The notes: a model not told the origin generated them from the letters alone. DNA of 64,000 bases from Clostridium pasteurianum DSM 525 = ATCC 6013 (GCF_000807255.1 NZ_CP009268.1:588384-652383); one strand, 5' to 3'. Positions 29,245-38,967 are shown, counted from the first letter of the stretch. Made by a program: numbers and translations.

Positions 29245-31851
29245 ATGAAAGTTAGTAACGTTGACGAATTAAATTTAAGGTTACAGGAAATGAGAACAGC
29301 CCAAGAAAAATTTGCAGCTTATACGCAGGAACAAGTTGATGAAATCTTTAGGCAGGCAGCTATGGCAGCATTAGATGCAAGAATACCACTGGCAAAAATG
29401 ACAGTAGAAGAGACGGGCATGGGACTTGTTGAAGATAAGGTTATAAAAAATCACTTTGCAGCTGAGTATATATACAATCAATATAAAGATGAGAAAACCT
29501 GTGGGGTAATAGAGACAGATGAATCCTATGGCATAACTAAAATAGCAGAGCCTATAGGTATTGTGGCAGCTGTAATACCAACAACTAATCCAACATCAAC
29601 AGCAATATTTAAAACATTGATAGCACTAAAAACTAGAAATGCCATAATGTTATCTCCACATCCAAGAGCAAAAAACTCAACCATAGCAGCAGCTAAAATA
29701 ATACTTGATGCGGCAGTTAAAGCTGGTGCACCAGAAGGAATAATAGGATGGATAGATGAACCGTCAATTGAACTTACACAGATATTGATGCAGGAAGCAG
29801 ATATAACTTTAGCTACAGGTGGACCATCCATGGTTAAATCAGCTTATTCTTCGGGTAAGCCAGCAATAGGTGTTGGACCGGGAAATACTCCTATTATAAT
29901 TGATGAAAGTGCACACATAAAGATGGCAGTAAGTTCAATAATTCTTTCAAAGACTTTTGATAACGGTGTCATATGTGCTTCAGAGCAGTCAGTAATAGTC
30001 TTGGATTCTATATACGATAAGGTTAGAAAAGAATTTGCAGAAAGAGGAGCCTATATAATTAAACCAGATGAAATGGATAAAGTAAGAAATACAATTTTTA
30101 TAAATGGCAGCATAAATGCAAAAATAGTAGGACAGTCAGCTCCTAAAATAGCTGAAATGGCAGGAATAAAGGTACTAGAAACAGCAAGAATTCTTATAGG
30201 AGAGGTTACCTCTTTAACAGAAGAAGAAGCATTTGCTCATGAAAAATTGTCTACAGTTTTAGCTATGTACAGAGCAGAAAACTTTGAGGATGCCCTTGAA
30301 AAAGCTGTGACTCTTGTTAATCTGGGAGGACTTGGACACACTTCGGGAATCTATGCAGATGTTGTAAAGGCAAAAGATAGGATAGATAAATTCAGCAGTG
30401 CCATGAAAACTGTCAGGACATTTATAAATATACCTACAGCTCAAGGTGCAAGCGGAGACTTATATAATTTTAAAATAGCACCTTCTTTTACTTTAGGCTG
30501 CGGCTCCTGGGGAGGAAATTCAGTATCAGAAAATGTAGGGCCTAAACATCTCTTAAATATAAAAAGAGTAGCTGAGAGGAGAGAAAATATGCTTTGGTTT
30601 AGAGTGCCAGAAAAGGTTTACTTCAAGTTTGGATGCCTTCAATTTGCATTAAGAGAATTGAAGGACTTAAATAAAAAGAGAGCATTTATAGTAACGGACA
30701 AAGTTCTTTATGATTTAGGATATGCTGATACTATAACAAAAGTTCTTGAAGAGATAGGCGTTGATTTTAAAGTATTTACTGAAGTAGAACCAGATCCAAC
30801 ACTGGCTACAGCTAGAAAGGGAACTGAAGAAATGATGGACTTTAAACCGGATACCATAATATCTCTTGGTGGAGGGTCCGCCATGGATGCAGCTAAAATT
30901 ATGTGGGTGCTGTATGAACATCCTGAAGTAAAATTTGAAGACCTTGCCATGAGATTTATGGATATAAGAAAGAGAATATATAATTTTCCAAAGCTTGGCG
31001 AAAAAGCTATGATGATTGCTGTAGCAACATCAGCAGGAACAGGTTCAGAAGTTACACCTTTTGCAGTAATAACAGATGAAAAGACAGGAGTTAAGTATCC
31101 TCTGGCAGACTATGAATTAACTCCGGACATGGCCATAGTAGATGCGGAGCTTATGATGAATATGCCAAAAGGATTAACAGCTGCCTCCGGTATAGATGCA
31201 CTAATTCACGGTATAGAAGCCTATACATCAGTACTTGCATCAGAATATACCAATGGACTAGCACTGGAAGCTATAAGATTGATATTTAAATATTTACCTG
31301 AGGCATATTCAGAAGGTATTACTAATGAAAAGGCAAGAGAAAAAATGGCCCATGCATCAACTATAGCAGGAATGGCCTTTGCCAACGCTTTCCTTGGAGT
31401 ATGTCATTCCATGGCACATAAATTAGGAGCAGAACACCATATAGCCCATGGAACTGCCAATGCACTGTTAATTGAAGAAGTCATAAGATTTAATGCAGTA
31501 GATAATCCAGTTAAGCAGGCAGCATTTCCACAATATAAATATCCAAATGCAAAATGGAGATACGGAAAGATTGCAGACTATCTTAAACTAGGAGGCAGCA
31601 CAGATGAAGAAAAGGTTGAATTATTAATTAAGGCAATCCATGAATTAAAAGAAAAAGTAAATCTTCCAATGACAATTAAAGAGGCAGGAGTTTCAGAAAA
31701 GAAATTTTATGCTACGCTTGATAAGATGTGTGAGCTTGCTTTTGATGACCAGTGTACAGGAGCTAATCCTAGGTATCCATTAATAAGTGAAATTAAACAG
31801 ATGTTTATTAATGCTTTTGATAAAGCTGAGATAGATACAGAAATAAAGTAA
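29245..31851 (+). CDS. adhE: Bifunctional acetaldehyde-CoA/alcohol dehydrogenase
   Basis: An 868-residue fusion. The N-terminal CoA-acylating aldehyde dehydrogenase (~1-440) has the catalytic cysteine in NGVICASEQS and the PTTNPTSTAIFK segment. The C-terminal iron-dependent alcohol dehydrogenase (~455-868) has LGGGSAMDAAK and iron ligands in DALIHGIEAY, GVCHSMAHKLGAEHHIAHG. It reduces acetyl-CoA (or butyryl-CoA) to the alcohol with NADH, regenerating NAD+ in fermentation. RBS GGAG lies 13 nt upstream of the ATG. Regulation is visible: a sigma-54 promoter and a Rex box. Length is standard for the family. Confidence 0.97.
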   Translation: MKVSNVDELNLRLQEMRTAQEKFAAYTQEQVDEIFRQAAMAALDARIPLAKMTVEETGMGLVEDKVIKNHFAAEYIYNQYKDEKTCGVIETDESYGITKIAEPIGIVAAVIPTTNPTSTAIFKTLIALKTRNAIMLSPHPRAKNSTIAAAKIILDAAVKAGAPEGIIGWIDEPSIELTQILMQEADITLATGGPSMVKSAYSSGKPAIGVGPGNTPIIIDESAHIKMAVSSIILSKTFDNGVICASEQSVIVLDSIYDKVRKEFAERGAYIIKPDEMDKVRNTIFINGSINAKIVGQSAPKIAEMAGIKVLETARILIGEVTSLTEEEAFAHEKLSTVLAMYRAENFEDALEKAVTLVNLGGLGHTSGIYADVVKAKDRIDKFSSAMKTVRTFINIPTAQGASGDLYNFKIAPSFTLGCGSWGGNSVSENVGPKHLLNIKRVAERRENMLWFRVPEKVYFKFGCLQFALRELKDLNKKRAFIVTDKVLYDLGYADTITKVLEEIGVDFKVFTEVEPDPTLATARKGTEEMMDFKPDTIISLGGGSAMDAAKIMWVLYEHPEVKFEDLAMRFMDIRKRIYNFPKLGEKAMMIAVATSAGTGSEVTPFAVITDEKTGVKYPLADYELTPDMAIVDAELMMNMPKGLTAASGIDALIHGIEAYTSVLASEYTNGLALEAIRLIFKYLPEAYSEGITNEKAREKMAHASTIAGMAFANAFLGVCHSMAHKLGAEHHIAHGTANALLIEEVIRFNAVDNPVKQAAFPQYKYPNAKWRYGKIADYLKLGGSTDEEKVELLIKAIHELKEKVNLPMTIKEAGVSEKKFYATLDKMCELAFDDQCTGANPRYPLISEIKQMFINAFDKAEIDTEIK

Positions 31852-31892
31852 GCGCATAAAATATTTATGTAGTAACTTTAAAAGTAAACAAT

Positions 31893-31954
31893 AAAAAAAA
31901 TAGAGTTGTTAATGAAAAGAGAGTATGATTTTCATTGATGACTCTATTTTTTTA
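31893..31954 (+). terminator. adhE terminator
   Basis: AAAAAAATAGAGT...AATGAAAA / TTTTCATT...ACTCTATTTTTTTA inverted repeat about 40-100 bp after the stop codon. Confidence 0.88.
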
Positions 31955-31959
31955 TAAGG

Positions 31960-31995
31960 TTTTAGTTGCTTGCGGTATTTCACAAGCAACTAAAA
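31960..31995. terminator. Second hairpin after adhE
   Basis: TTTTAGTTGCTTG / CAAGCAACTAAAA, perfect 13-bp stem with 10-nt loop. It overlaps the stop end of the transposase fragment on the minus strand. Confidence 0.6.
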
Positions 31996-32106
31996 TGCTT
32001 TAATAAGATCATCACATATTTTCTTATTCTGTCTATTTAGGCTGTATCCATTAGGCTTACCGCCTTTAGGTTTTGACTTAAAATTAAGCGCTTGACTTTT
32101 ATGAGA
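31990..32106 (-). pseudogene. Transposase N-terminal fragment (DDE/IS3-like)
   Basis: On the minus strand about 38 codons read SHKSQALNFKSKPKGGKPNG, YSLNRQNKK and ICDDLIKAF before a stop. SKPKGGKPxGYSL followed by a short linker and 'IxDxxIK' is, from memory, the N-terminal region of a family of clostridial IS3-like DDE transposases whose C-terminal part resembles the fragment at 33113-33613. No start codon or RBS. Identification is moderate. Confidence 0.45.
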
Positions 32107-32117
32107 TTATATGATAT

Positions 32118-32161
32118 GTTTGAAAACATACAACTCATATCTATTTGATATGTTTTCGAAC
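32118..32161. promoter_or_regulatory. Inverted repeat upstream of the 297-codon gene
   Basis: GTTTGAAAACATA, 18-nt spacer, TATGTTTTCGAAC (12 of 13 pairs), 67 bp before the TTG at 32228. Possible operator; regulator unknown. Confidence 0.35.
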
Positions 32162-32227
32162 AGCAGAGAAGTAACGATGCGGCACATTTCTATTTTCTTT
32201 AACTTATAAGTGTGAGGAGTGATTGAA

Positions 32228-33112
32228 TTGTCTACTAAACCCGATGTTGCAGATGATAAAAACAAGGAGATATCTGCGAATGCGGAAAATTCTATTCTAA
32301 ATTATGATATAACCGCCATCCATTGTGCTGTTGCTTTTTCCATTAAAATGTCAGTACGTTCCATTGAAAAGTATATGCAGTCTTTAGAAAAACGGATATG
32401 CGAAGTGGATAGCGAGATGCAGGAATTGACATACATGCAGGATATCCTCAATGGGATTATGAGGATATCCAATAAATTGTTAGACGTTACACGAACAATC
32501 AATGAAATAACATACGATGAAGTAATCGACGTTCGCGAAATGTTTAGGGATGCTTTTGAAGAAATTCAAAAATCATACAATCGAAATTGTGAAATAAAAT
32601 TGGTTTTAGATGTTGATCAGCAGCCTAGGTTTGGATATCCGCCATTAATAAAAAAAATAATTACAGATTATGTTTCTCGCAAACTGGAAACTATACATAT
32701 GAACAAGTACAAGGAACTGCACATTGGGACGCCCCAAGAAGTAATCAACGGAGAAACAAATATTGAAATGGTATTTCGTATGGTTGCCGAAGCATCTTCT
32801 TCTTTATTTTTGGCTAATTTTCCAAGCTATCCGCAAGCTGAAGAGAAAAATATTTTGTCAGCTATCCACAGTGGCGCTTCATGCAGCCAGATTCCTTACC
32901 TATTTATGAGTTGTGCGCAAAACATATTAAATACAACAGACATAGACGATGCCAGTGCAAGTCGGTTGATACATCGTTTGTATGTCAATATTGTGGTGAC
33001 CCTTTATACTCGTTATGTATGGCTTAAGCTTTATTTTAAGGAAGAAGATTGCGATTTAACAGTTGATCCCGGATTGACCCCTTTATTTTCAACAAAAGCT
33101 AACGAATGCTAA
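32228..33112 (+). CDS. Unrecognised cytosolic protein, possibly transferred
   Basis: About 294 residues starting at TTG 32228 (GGAG with 8-nt spacing). A GTG nine bases upstream is also in frame but too close to the RBS. There is no signal peptide or membrane segment. Residues ~35-90 are heptad-like and probably coiled coil (SIEKYMQSLEKRICEVDSEM), and the rest is predicted helical. No family was recognised. The DNA is visibly less AT-rich and uses codons such as CGG, GCC and ACG unlike its neighbours. Fragments of a similar transposase flank it on both sides in the same orientation, so it may be cargo of a decayed composite element. Confidence 0.6.
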   Translation: MSTKPDVADDKNKEISANAENSILNYDITAIHCAVAFSIKMSVRSIEKYMQSLEKRICEVDSEMQELTYMQDILNGIMRISNKLLDVTRTINEITYDEVIDVREMFRDAFEEIQKSYNRNCEIKLVLDVDQQPRFGYPPLIKKIITDYVSRKLETIHMNKYKELHIGTPQEVINGETNIEMVFRMVAEASSSLFLANFPSYPQAEEKNILSAIHSGASCSQIPYLFMSCAQNILNTTDIDDASASRLIHRLYVNIVVTLYTRYVWLKLYFKEEDCDLTVDPGLTPLFSTKANEC

Positions 33113-33613
33113 CTATATTATAGATTTTCTTATAAACTCATTTGGACTTAAATAATTTAAGCTTCCATGAATTCTTTCTTCATTATAGAACTCTATATAC
33201 TCATCAATAAGCATATACCCGTGAGTAAAGTTCCTAATCTCATTCCAACTAATGCACTCCTTAGAAAGTAAGGAATGAAAGGACTCTATATGTGCATTAT
33301 AGTTAGGTGAGCTTGTTGGGATAAGCTCATGATATATATTATTTGTTTTGCAGAATTGTTCAAATTTTACAGATGTAAACTGGGGACCATTATCGCTTCT
33401 TAAAACTATATTTGAAGTAACATTATTCTCTATAAGTGCTCTTTTTACAGCTGTTTTTGCATCTTCTGTGGTAGCAGTTGGTGTAATTTCTCTACCAACT
33501 AATTTTCTAGAATAAACGTCAATAATATCAGTAAGCATTATAAACTGTCCATTTAAAGCTTTTACATACTTTATATCAATTTGCCATAATTTATTTATAG
33601 CTTTTACATCCAT
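33113..33613 (-). pseudogene. DDE transposase C-terminal fragment (IS3-like, rve domain)
   Basis: A 166-codon open frame containing the integrase catalytic core: D in LWQIDIKYV, D in LRSDNGPQF, E in AHIESFHS, and the IS3-typical end FYNEERIHGSLNYLSPNEF. Full transposases have another ~100 residues in front of this region, which are missing. The fragment ends abruptly where the GH25 fragment begins. The likely original is an IS3/IS481-like element. Confidence 0.85.
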
Positions 33614-34355
33614 GCTCGTTAGATTTTGTCGAAGGTTATTATGGGGTCAGAGAGATTGTAGGTACGCTATAGACGTAGAGATGATATTTACTCAAACTTC
33701 TGAAAGGATTAAAGACAATGTAATACAGTTTGCTAATTATTTAAAAAGCAACGGAAAAGACGTAGTTATATACACGTATACAAGTTTTCTAAAAGAATAT
33801 CTACAGAGTATTAATGATAGTTTTGAATTGTGGATAGCTGAATACGGGGTAAAAAAGCCTAATATTAGTGCTCAGTATATAGGTTTTCAATATAGTGAAA
33901 ACGGAACTGTACTAGGAATAAATGGAAAAGTTGATTTGGATGAGTTTAGTGAATCAATTTTATTAGGTATAACAAGTAATTTTACTTTAAGCAGTTGTAA
34001 TATTCAATCATCAAATCAATTTATAAATGGATATAATTCATATAGAGTTAAAAGTATGCAAACTCTTTTAAATGGGTTAGGATTAAAAGATACTGCGGAT
34101 AATGTTCTAATTGTAGATGGTATTTTTGGAATACTAACGGAGCAAGCAGCAATGAAATTACCTATAGCACAAATTGTTGGATATCATAATGATGCGTATA
34201 CAGATTGGTTAGAAATACAATTTAATCAAAAGCCAGATCATTTTTTTGAAATATCTATGGATAATATTATAAAGACATTTCAAAAATCTAAAAGATTGAT
34301 TGTAGATGGTAAAGTTGGAATCGAAACATTAATGGAAATACTAAAACAACCATAG
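33612..34355 (+). pseudogene. Truncated GH25 muramidase with peptidoglycan-binding domains
   Basis: From about residue 18 the frame reads YAIDVEM (catalytic Asp-x-Glu of GH25 lysozymes), VVIYTYTSFLKEYL, WIAEYGV and VDLDEF. It therefore holds the second half of the GH25 barrel. It is followed by peptidoglycan-binding-like repeats (YRVKSMQTLLNGLG...DGIFG, and IIKTFQKSKRLIVDGKVG). The first half of the catalytic domain is gone, replaced by the transposase fragment on the opposite strand. The apparent first ~15 residues (MLVRFCRRLLWGQ) are junction sequence. It is probably non-functional, and was formerly a secreted or phage-type cell-wall hydrolase. Confidence 0.75.
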
Positions 34356-34449
34356 TTATAAATTAATTTTAATACATGGTTACAAATCATTTCTTAAACT
34401 CTTTTTTATATATGAATATAAAATAATTTAAGAAATGAGGTTATAAAAA

Positions 34450-37002
34450 ATGGATCAAATGGTTTTACAAGTTCAACAGTGGTTAAATACTACTTATAGT
34501 AATAATACAAATTATACACTAGTACCTGAAGATGGAATAACAGGTGGAGGAACAGTAGCAGCTTTAATAACAGCTCTTCAAATTGAATTAAATATTTCAC
34601 CAGCAGATGGAGTCTTTGGTCCGGCAACACAAGCTGCATGCCCAACCTTAGCTAGTGGTAGTACTGCCAAAAATGAAGTTTATATCCTTCAGGGAGCATT
34701 ATACTGTAAAGGCTATAATCCCAATGGACTTGATGGTGGATATGGCAATGGTGTTGTAACTGCCATAAAGAAATTCCAATCGGATGCAGGATTAACAACG
34801 CAGGATGGGATTACAACTCCTATGATTTTTAAAGCATTGTTAAATACTGATGCATTTGTATTAATTTCTGGTGGAGATTCAAACATTAGAACTATACAAC
34901 AAAATCTTAATCGCGATTATAACAGTATAATTGGGTTAATACCTTCTAATGGAGTATACTCAAAATCAACTAATGTAGCATTAATAAAAGCACTGCAACA
35001 TGAAGAGGGAAATAGTGCAGATGGAATTTGGGGACCAGCTACACAGGCTGCATGTCCAACGATTCCTGGGAGTAAAGCTACCACAAAATTTATATTATTA
35101 CTTCAGTATTCTTTATACTGCAATGGATATAATCCAAATGGTTTTGATGGTTTATATGGTAATGGGGTTAAAACAGCAGTAACAAATTTTCAAACTTTTG
35201 TAGGTTTAACAGCAGATGGTTATGCAGGACCTCAAGTATGGGCATCACTCTTAGTAAGTTATGGTGATCCAAACAGAAAAGGGACAGCATGTGATTGTTC
35301 AACAACTATAACATCTGAAAAAGCAGCAACCTTGAAAGCTAATGGGTATAAAGTAGTTGGAAGATATCTTACTGGAAAATTTAGAATGACATCATCTGAA
35401 TTACAAACTATTTTTACAAATGGCCTTAGAGTTTTTCCAATATTTGAAACAGCAGGAACTAATACAGCTTATTTTACTGAATCTCAAGGAATAGCAGATG
35501 CCAACACAGCTATATTATCAGCAGGAAATTTAGGGTTTGACGCAGGAACAATAATATATTTTGCAGTTGATTATGATGCTATGGATTATGAAGTTACAAA
35601 TAGCATTATTCCATATTTTCAATCAATTAAAGAAGAATTTAACAGATTAAGTTCTAATAAGTATAAAATTGGTATTTATGGGCCTAGAAATATTTGCAGT
35701 CGTGTTGCAGCAGCTGGATATTCTTATAGTAGTTTTGTTAGTGATATGTCTAGTGGATTTAGTGGAAATATTGGATATAAACTTCCAGTTGGTTGGGCAT
35801 TCGATCAAATTTCTACTATTTCTATAGGAACAGGAACAGGTTTAATTGAAATTGATAATAATATCTGCTCAAATAAGGATATGGGTGTGGATCATGTAAC
35901 AATTGCTAGTGGCGTGGATAACTGGGATGCTTTAATAGATGATTCAGACATAATTAAAAAGATAAATAATAGTGATTATTTATATGATCAAGCAGAAATT
36001 AATTTTAATAATGGTGTGTTGACATATGATCAAAAAACAACTATTCAAAATAGTGTTAGAAATGAAGCAGATATAGCAAGAGCTGATTATATTGTATCAA
36101 ATCCATATTCTGATTATGCTTATGGTGTATTAGGAGGAAGTAAAGAATCTGGAAATCCGTTAAACAGAGAACTCTATAATACACAAAGTAGTTCTCAGTT
36201 GTCTGGTCTTGATGTAATTCTTATACAAAGAGTATTGGAGTTATATGGATATTTTGATATACCAGATGGTCAATTCTATGGAATATATGGTCCGGCTACT
36301 GAGGATGCAGTAACAAGTTATCAGGAGGATAATGGTATTACAGTGGACGGTAGAGTTGGAACAGTAGCAATGGCTACTTTATTTAGTGAATCAAATCAAG
36401 ATCAACGAACACCTTACTGGCTTCAGTTATTAAATATGTGGAGAGGACAACATCACTTAGTTAGAGATCATGAAGCAGAGAAATTGCATGCTGATACAGA
36501 AGTCACAATACAAAAAGGATCTAAAAATGGAATAAATGTTGGTTATGCTGATATAGTTAAGATAGATACAAAACAAGTTTGGGAAGTCAAACCAGATAAA
36601 GAAAAGTACTATGGACCTAATGGAATTGGAACAAAACAATTAACTAGATATATAAATGCTAGTATGATAACTAATCAATTTGAAGGGCCACTTGTAGCAG
36701 GAGATACAGTACAAGAAGAATTTATTTATTATTCACCAGATGAATGTATTCATATTCGTGGAGGTGTAGGTCCATCTCCTGAAACAGGGCTTATATTATA
36801 TGAAGTACGTCCGAATTCAGATCCTGGAGTTGTAGTAAGTCCAGCAATAGAAACAGAACCAGAAACTAGTATTGCTTTTCAAAACAATTTATCAATTAAT
36901 TGGGGTGTAGTTGCAGGAGTTTGTTTAATTGGAACTGCTGTATTAGTAGCCGTTGCAATTAGTGGAGGAACAGCTTTAATTCCATTAGTATTGGCTCTTT
37001 AA
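34450..37002 (+). CDS. Wall-binding multidomain protein with nuclease-like C-terminus (candidate toxin)
   Basis: An 850-residue protein without signal peptide. Residues 1-270 hold four peptidoglycan-binding-like repeats (DGVFGPATQAACPT, DGIWGPATQAACPT, and two YCxGYNPNGxDGxYGNGV units). Residues ~278-485 resemble the DUF1906/Rv2525c-like glycoside-hydrolase-like domain (GTACDCSTTITSEKAATLK, YFAVDYDAMDY, GIYGPR). Residues ~585-645 form another peptidoglycan-binding domain. Residues ~665-785 look like a PD-(D/E)XK nuclease: E675/E677, D701 in YADIVKI, E712-x-K714 in WEVKP, Q730 in KQLTRYI. Residues ~818-848 are hydrophobic. RBS GAGG precedes ATG. The next gene encodes a DUF4304-like protein, a family seen among immunity proteins. 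Toxin function is inferred; a phage-derived or surface lysin-like role remains possible. Confidence 0.7.
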   Translation: MDQMVLQVQQWLNTTYSNNTNYTLVPEDGITGGGTVAALITALQIELNISPADGVFGPATQAACPTLASGSTAKNEVYILQGALYCKGYNPNGLDGGYGNGVVTAIKKFQSDAGLTTQDGITTPMIFKALLNTDAFVLISGGDSNIRTIQQNLNRDYNSIIGLIPSNGVYSKSTNVALIKALQHEEGNSADGIWGPATQAACPTIPGSKATTKFILLLQYSLYCNGYNPNGFDGLYGNGVKTAVTNFQTFVGLTADGYAGPQVWASLLVSYGDPNRKGTACDCSTTITSEKAATLKANGYKVVGRYLTGKFRMTSSELQTIFTNGLRVFPIFETAGTNTAYFTESQGIADANTAILSAGNLGFDAGTIIYFAVDYDAMDYEVTNSIIPYFQSIKEEFNRLSSNKYKIGIYGPRNICSRVAAAGYSYSSFVSDMSSGFSGNIGYKLPVGWAFDQISTISIGTGTGLIEIDNNICSNKDMGVDHVTIASGVDNWDALIDDSDIIKKINNSDYLYDQAEINFNNGVLTYDQKTTIQNSVRNEADIARADYIVSNPYSDYAYGVLGGSKESGNPLNRELYNTQSSSQLSGLDVILIQRVLELYGYFDIPDGQFYGIYGPATEDAVTSYQEDNGITVDGRVGTVAMATLFSESNQDQRTPYWLQLLNMWRGQHHLVRDHEAEKLHADTEVTIQKGSKNGINVGYADIVKIDTKQVWEVKPDKEKYYGPNGIGTKQLTRYINASMITNQFEGPLVAGDTVQEEFIYYSPDECIHIRGGVGPSPETGLILYEVRPNSDPGVVVSPAIETEPETSIAFQNNLSINWGVVAGVCLIGTAVLVAVAISGGTALIPLVLAL

Positions 37003-37019
37003 AAGTATTGAAGATTTTT

Positions 37020-37046
37020 AATACCAGCATTTTTAGTGCTGGTATT
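37020..37046 (+). terminator. Hairpin between the wall-binding gene and DUF4304 gene
   Basis: AATACCAGCA / TGCTGGTATT stem with 7-nt loop and no real T-run. Could be a weak terminator or attenuator that gives unequal expression of the pair. Confidence 0.5.
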
Positions 37047-37153
37047 ATCCAATAAAGATAAAATAATGATAAGAAGTTTATTTTTTATAAATTATATTTA
37101 GATGTTATAATTTAATAAGTAAATTAAATTTAATTAATGAGGTGTAAATTATA

Positions 37154-37909
37154 ATGGAGAAATTTAATTGCGTTGAGGCATCTAAATCAATATTTAAAAA
37201 TCACATCACACCCAAACTTAAAAATGAAGGATTTAAAAAAACAGGAAATACATTTTATAGATTAAGAGAAGAATTTATTGATGTAGTTAATGTACAATTT
37301 GGTAGATCAAATTCAAAAGATTATGCATATTTTACTTATAATATTAAAGTAGTTATCCCTTCGTTTTTTGATAAAGTTGGTATTTATCGTGATAAAAAAT
37401 TAGATTGTTGTATTGTAGATTATAGATTAGGAACTGTTATGGGAATTATTAATAATACATTTAAAACAGATTATTGGTATAAAATTGGATATCCTGGATA
37501 TGGAAAAAGAGATCATGAAAAATTTTTTGTATTTAATGCTTTAGGTGGGCACATGGAAACAATAGCTAATCCAGATGAAAGAGCTAGAGGAAAATATTTA
37601 AATCTATTAGAAAATCGATATGATTGGATGAATATTGAACAGATTACAAATACAGTTCTTGAAGATATAGATAGTATTGTATTAAAATTTTTTAATATGA
37701 TACAAGATGTGGACGATTTAGCAAAATTAATAAGTAATAGTAAAATTAAAATAGATATTCAACAATTTTTTCTCTCAGTATATTTAATAGAGAAAGGAAA
37801 AGTCGATCAGGGTATACAAGTTGCTAAAAGTATATGCAATAATAAGTTCCTTAAAGATAAAATTGATCAGTATTTATATGATAAAGGTATTCATAGTTAT
37901 ATAGAATAA
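37154..37909 (+). CDS. DUF4304-like protein, candidate immunity protein
   Basis: A 251-residue soluble protein. The first ~150 residues fit the DUF4304 pattern (FKNHITPKLKNEGFKKTGNTFYR, then an 'iqxgrsnSkdyayFtyNikv'-like beta region). DUF4304 proteins are frequently found in polymorphic-toxin loci. RBS GAGGTG precedes the ATG at 37154. It follows the 850-residue nuclease-like protein by 151 bp in the same direction, matching toxin-then-immunity order. The C-terminal ~80 residues are helical and unassigned. Confidence 0.65.
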   Translation: MEKFNCVEASKSIFKNHITPKLKNEGFKKTGNTFYRLREEFIDVVNVQFGRSNSKDYAYFTYNIKVVIPSFFDKVGIYRDKKLDCCIVDYRLGTVMGIINNTFKTDYWYKIGYPGYGKRDHEKFFVFNALGGHMETIANPDERARGKYLNLLENRYDWMNIEQITNTVLEDIDSIVLKFFNMIQDVDDLAKLISNSKIKIDIQQFFLSVYLIEKGKVDQGIQVAKSICNNKFLKDKIDQYLYDKGIHSYIE

Positions 37910-38118
37910 ATTATATTACTACATATAAATTGTAGTAATATATAGCATAAATTAAAACCTCCGATTTTACATCTTAACTTTTTATTATATTGAATTATTT
38001 ACCATATATCCCGTTTCAAGTAGAATGATTCTATTATTTACATTGCTTTGATTTACATAATATAACAAACAACTTATGATAAGATAATTGCAAATAATTA
38101 ATTTAGGAGGAATAATAT

Positions 38119-38964
38119 ATGAAAAAATTTAAATTTAGAATCACGAGTCTTATAATTGCACTGATAGCCTTGATTATACCTCAATCAGTTGTAATTGCTG
38201 CTCCAATTACTTCTTCGCAAAATACTTTAGTTGCTAGTGGTGCTCCGCAAAATACTTTGAGTGAATATCTTACTGCTTTACAATCCTTAAATTATGATAA
38301 GGCTTTGTCTCTTTATACTGATTCCAGAGCTGCAAATGATGCTACAAAATCAACAATTCTTAAACAAGTTCTAAGTGATCCAAATAATCAAATAAAATCG
38401 TTTAATATATTGGATACAACGATAGAACAATCAGATTCTTTAATATTACTTGCTACAATAGAATTTAAAAATGGACAAGTTAGTCAGATACCTTTTAAAC
38501 TTCAAAATTCTAATGAAAGTTGGTTGGTAAAAATAGGTTCTGATTTGCCATTACCAAGTGAATACAAATTACTAAAACAAGGCACTGAAATAAAAAATAC
38601 TGAAATAACACCTAATTCAACTTATACTACAAGCAGTCAAAGAGCTACATTTAACTTTCTTTTAAGTAGTGTAGATCCATATGGTCCTGATCAGCAATAT
38701 TCATCAAATTTTAGTGCGAGCGGAAGTGTTATGGTTAATTTTAGACAATGGCAAGATTATGGCACTGCTAATATAGAATATGCAATAGTAAAATGGGGAT
38801 TATTTTCTGATACAGTTTATTCATCCGGAAGCGTATATGAAAATAATGAGGGCTACGGTGATCAAATATATTTATCAGTCCCAAGTGTAAGTGGCGTATG
38901 CCTTAGAGTAAAACACTTAAATCCACAATATACAGCACATAGTTATGGAGAAGTATATAATTAA
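38119..38964 (+). CDS. Secreted protein of unknown function
   Basis: A 281-residue protein with a classic signal peptide (KKFKFRITSLIIALIALIIPQSVVIAA, cut near residue 28). Residues ~45-150 look like an NTF2/DUF4878-type domain (LSEYLTALQSLNYDKALSLYTDSR...). Residues ~165-281 are Ser/Tyr/Gly-rich and probably beta-structured. RBS AGGAGG lies 8-9 nt before ATG, so it is well expressed. It follows the DUF4304 gene by 209 bp in the same direction; any link to it is only positional. Confidence 0.75.
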   Translation: MKKFKFRITSLIIALIALIIPQSVVIAAPITSSQNTLVASGAPQNTLSEYLTALQSLNYDKALSLYTDSRAANDATKSTILKQVLSDPNNQIKSFNILDTTIEQSDSLILLATIEFKNGQVSQIPFKLQNSNESWLVKIGSDLPLPSEYKLLKQGTEIKNTEITPNSTYTTSSQRATFNFLLSSVDPYGPDQQYSSNFSASGSVMVNFRQWQDYGTANIEYAIVKWGLFSDTVYSSGSVYENNEGYGDQIYLSVPSVSGVCLRVKHLNPQYTAHSYGEVYN

Positions 38965-38967
38965 TAA

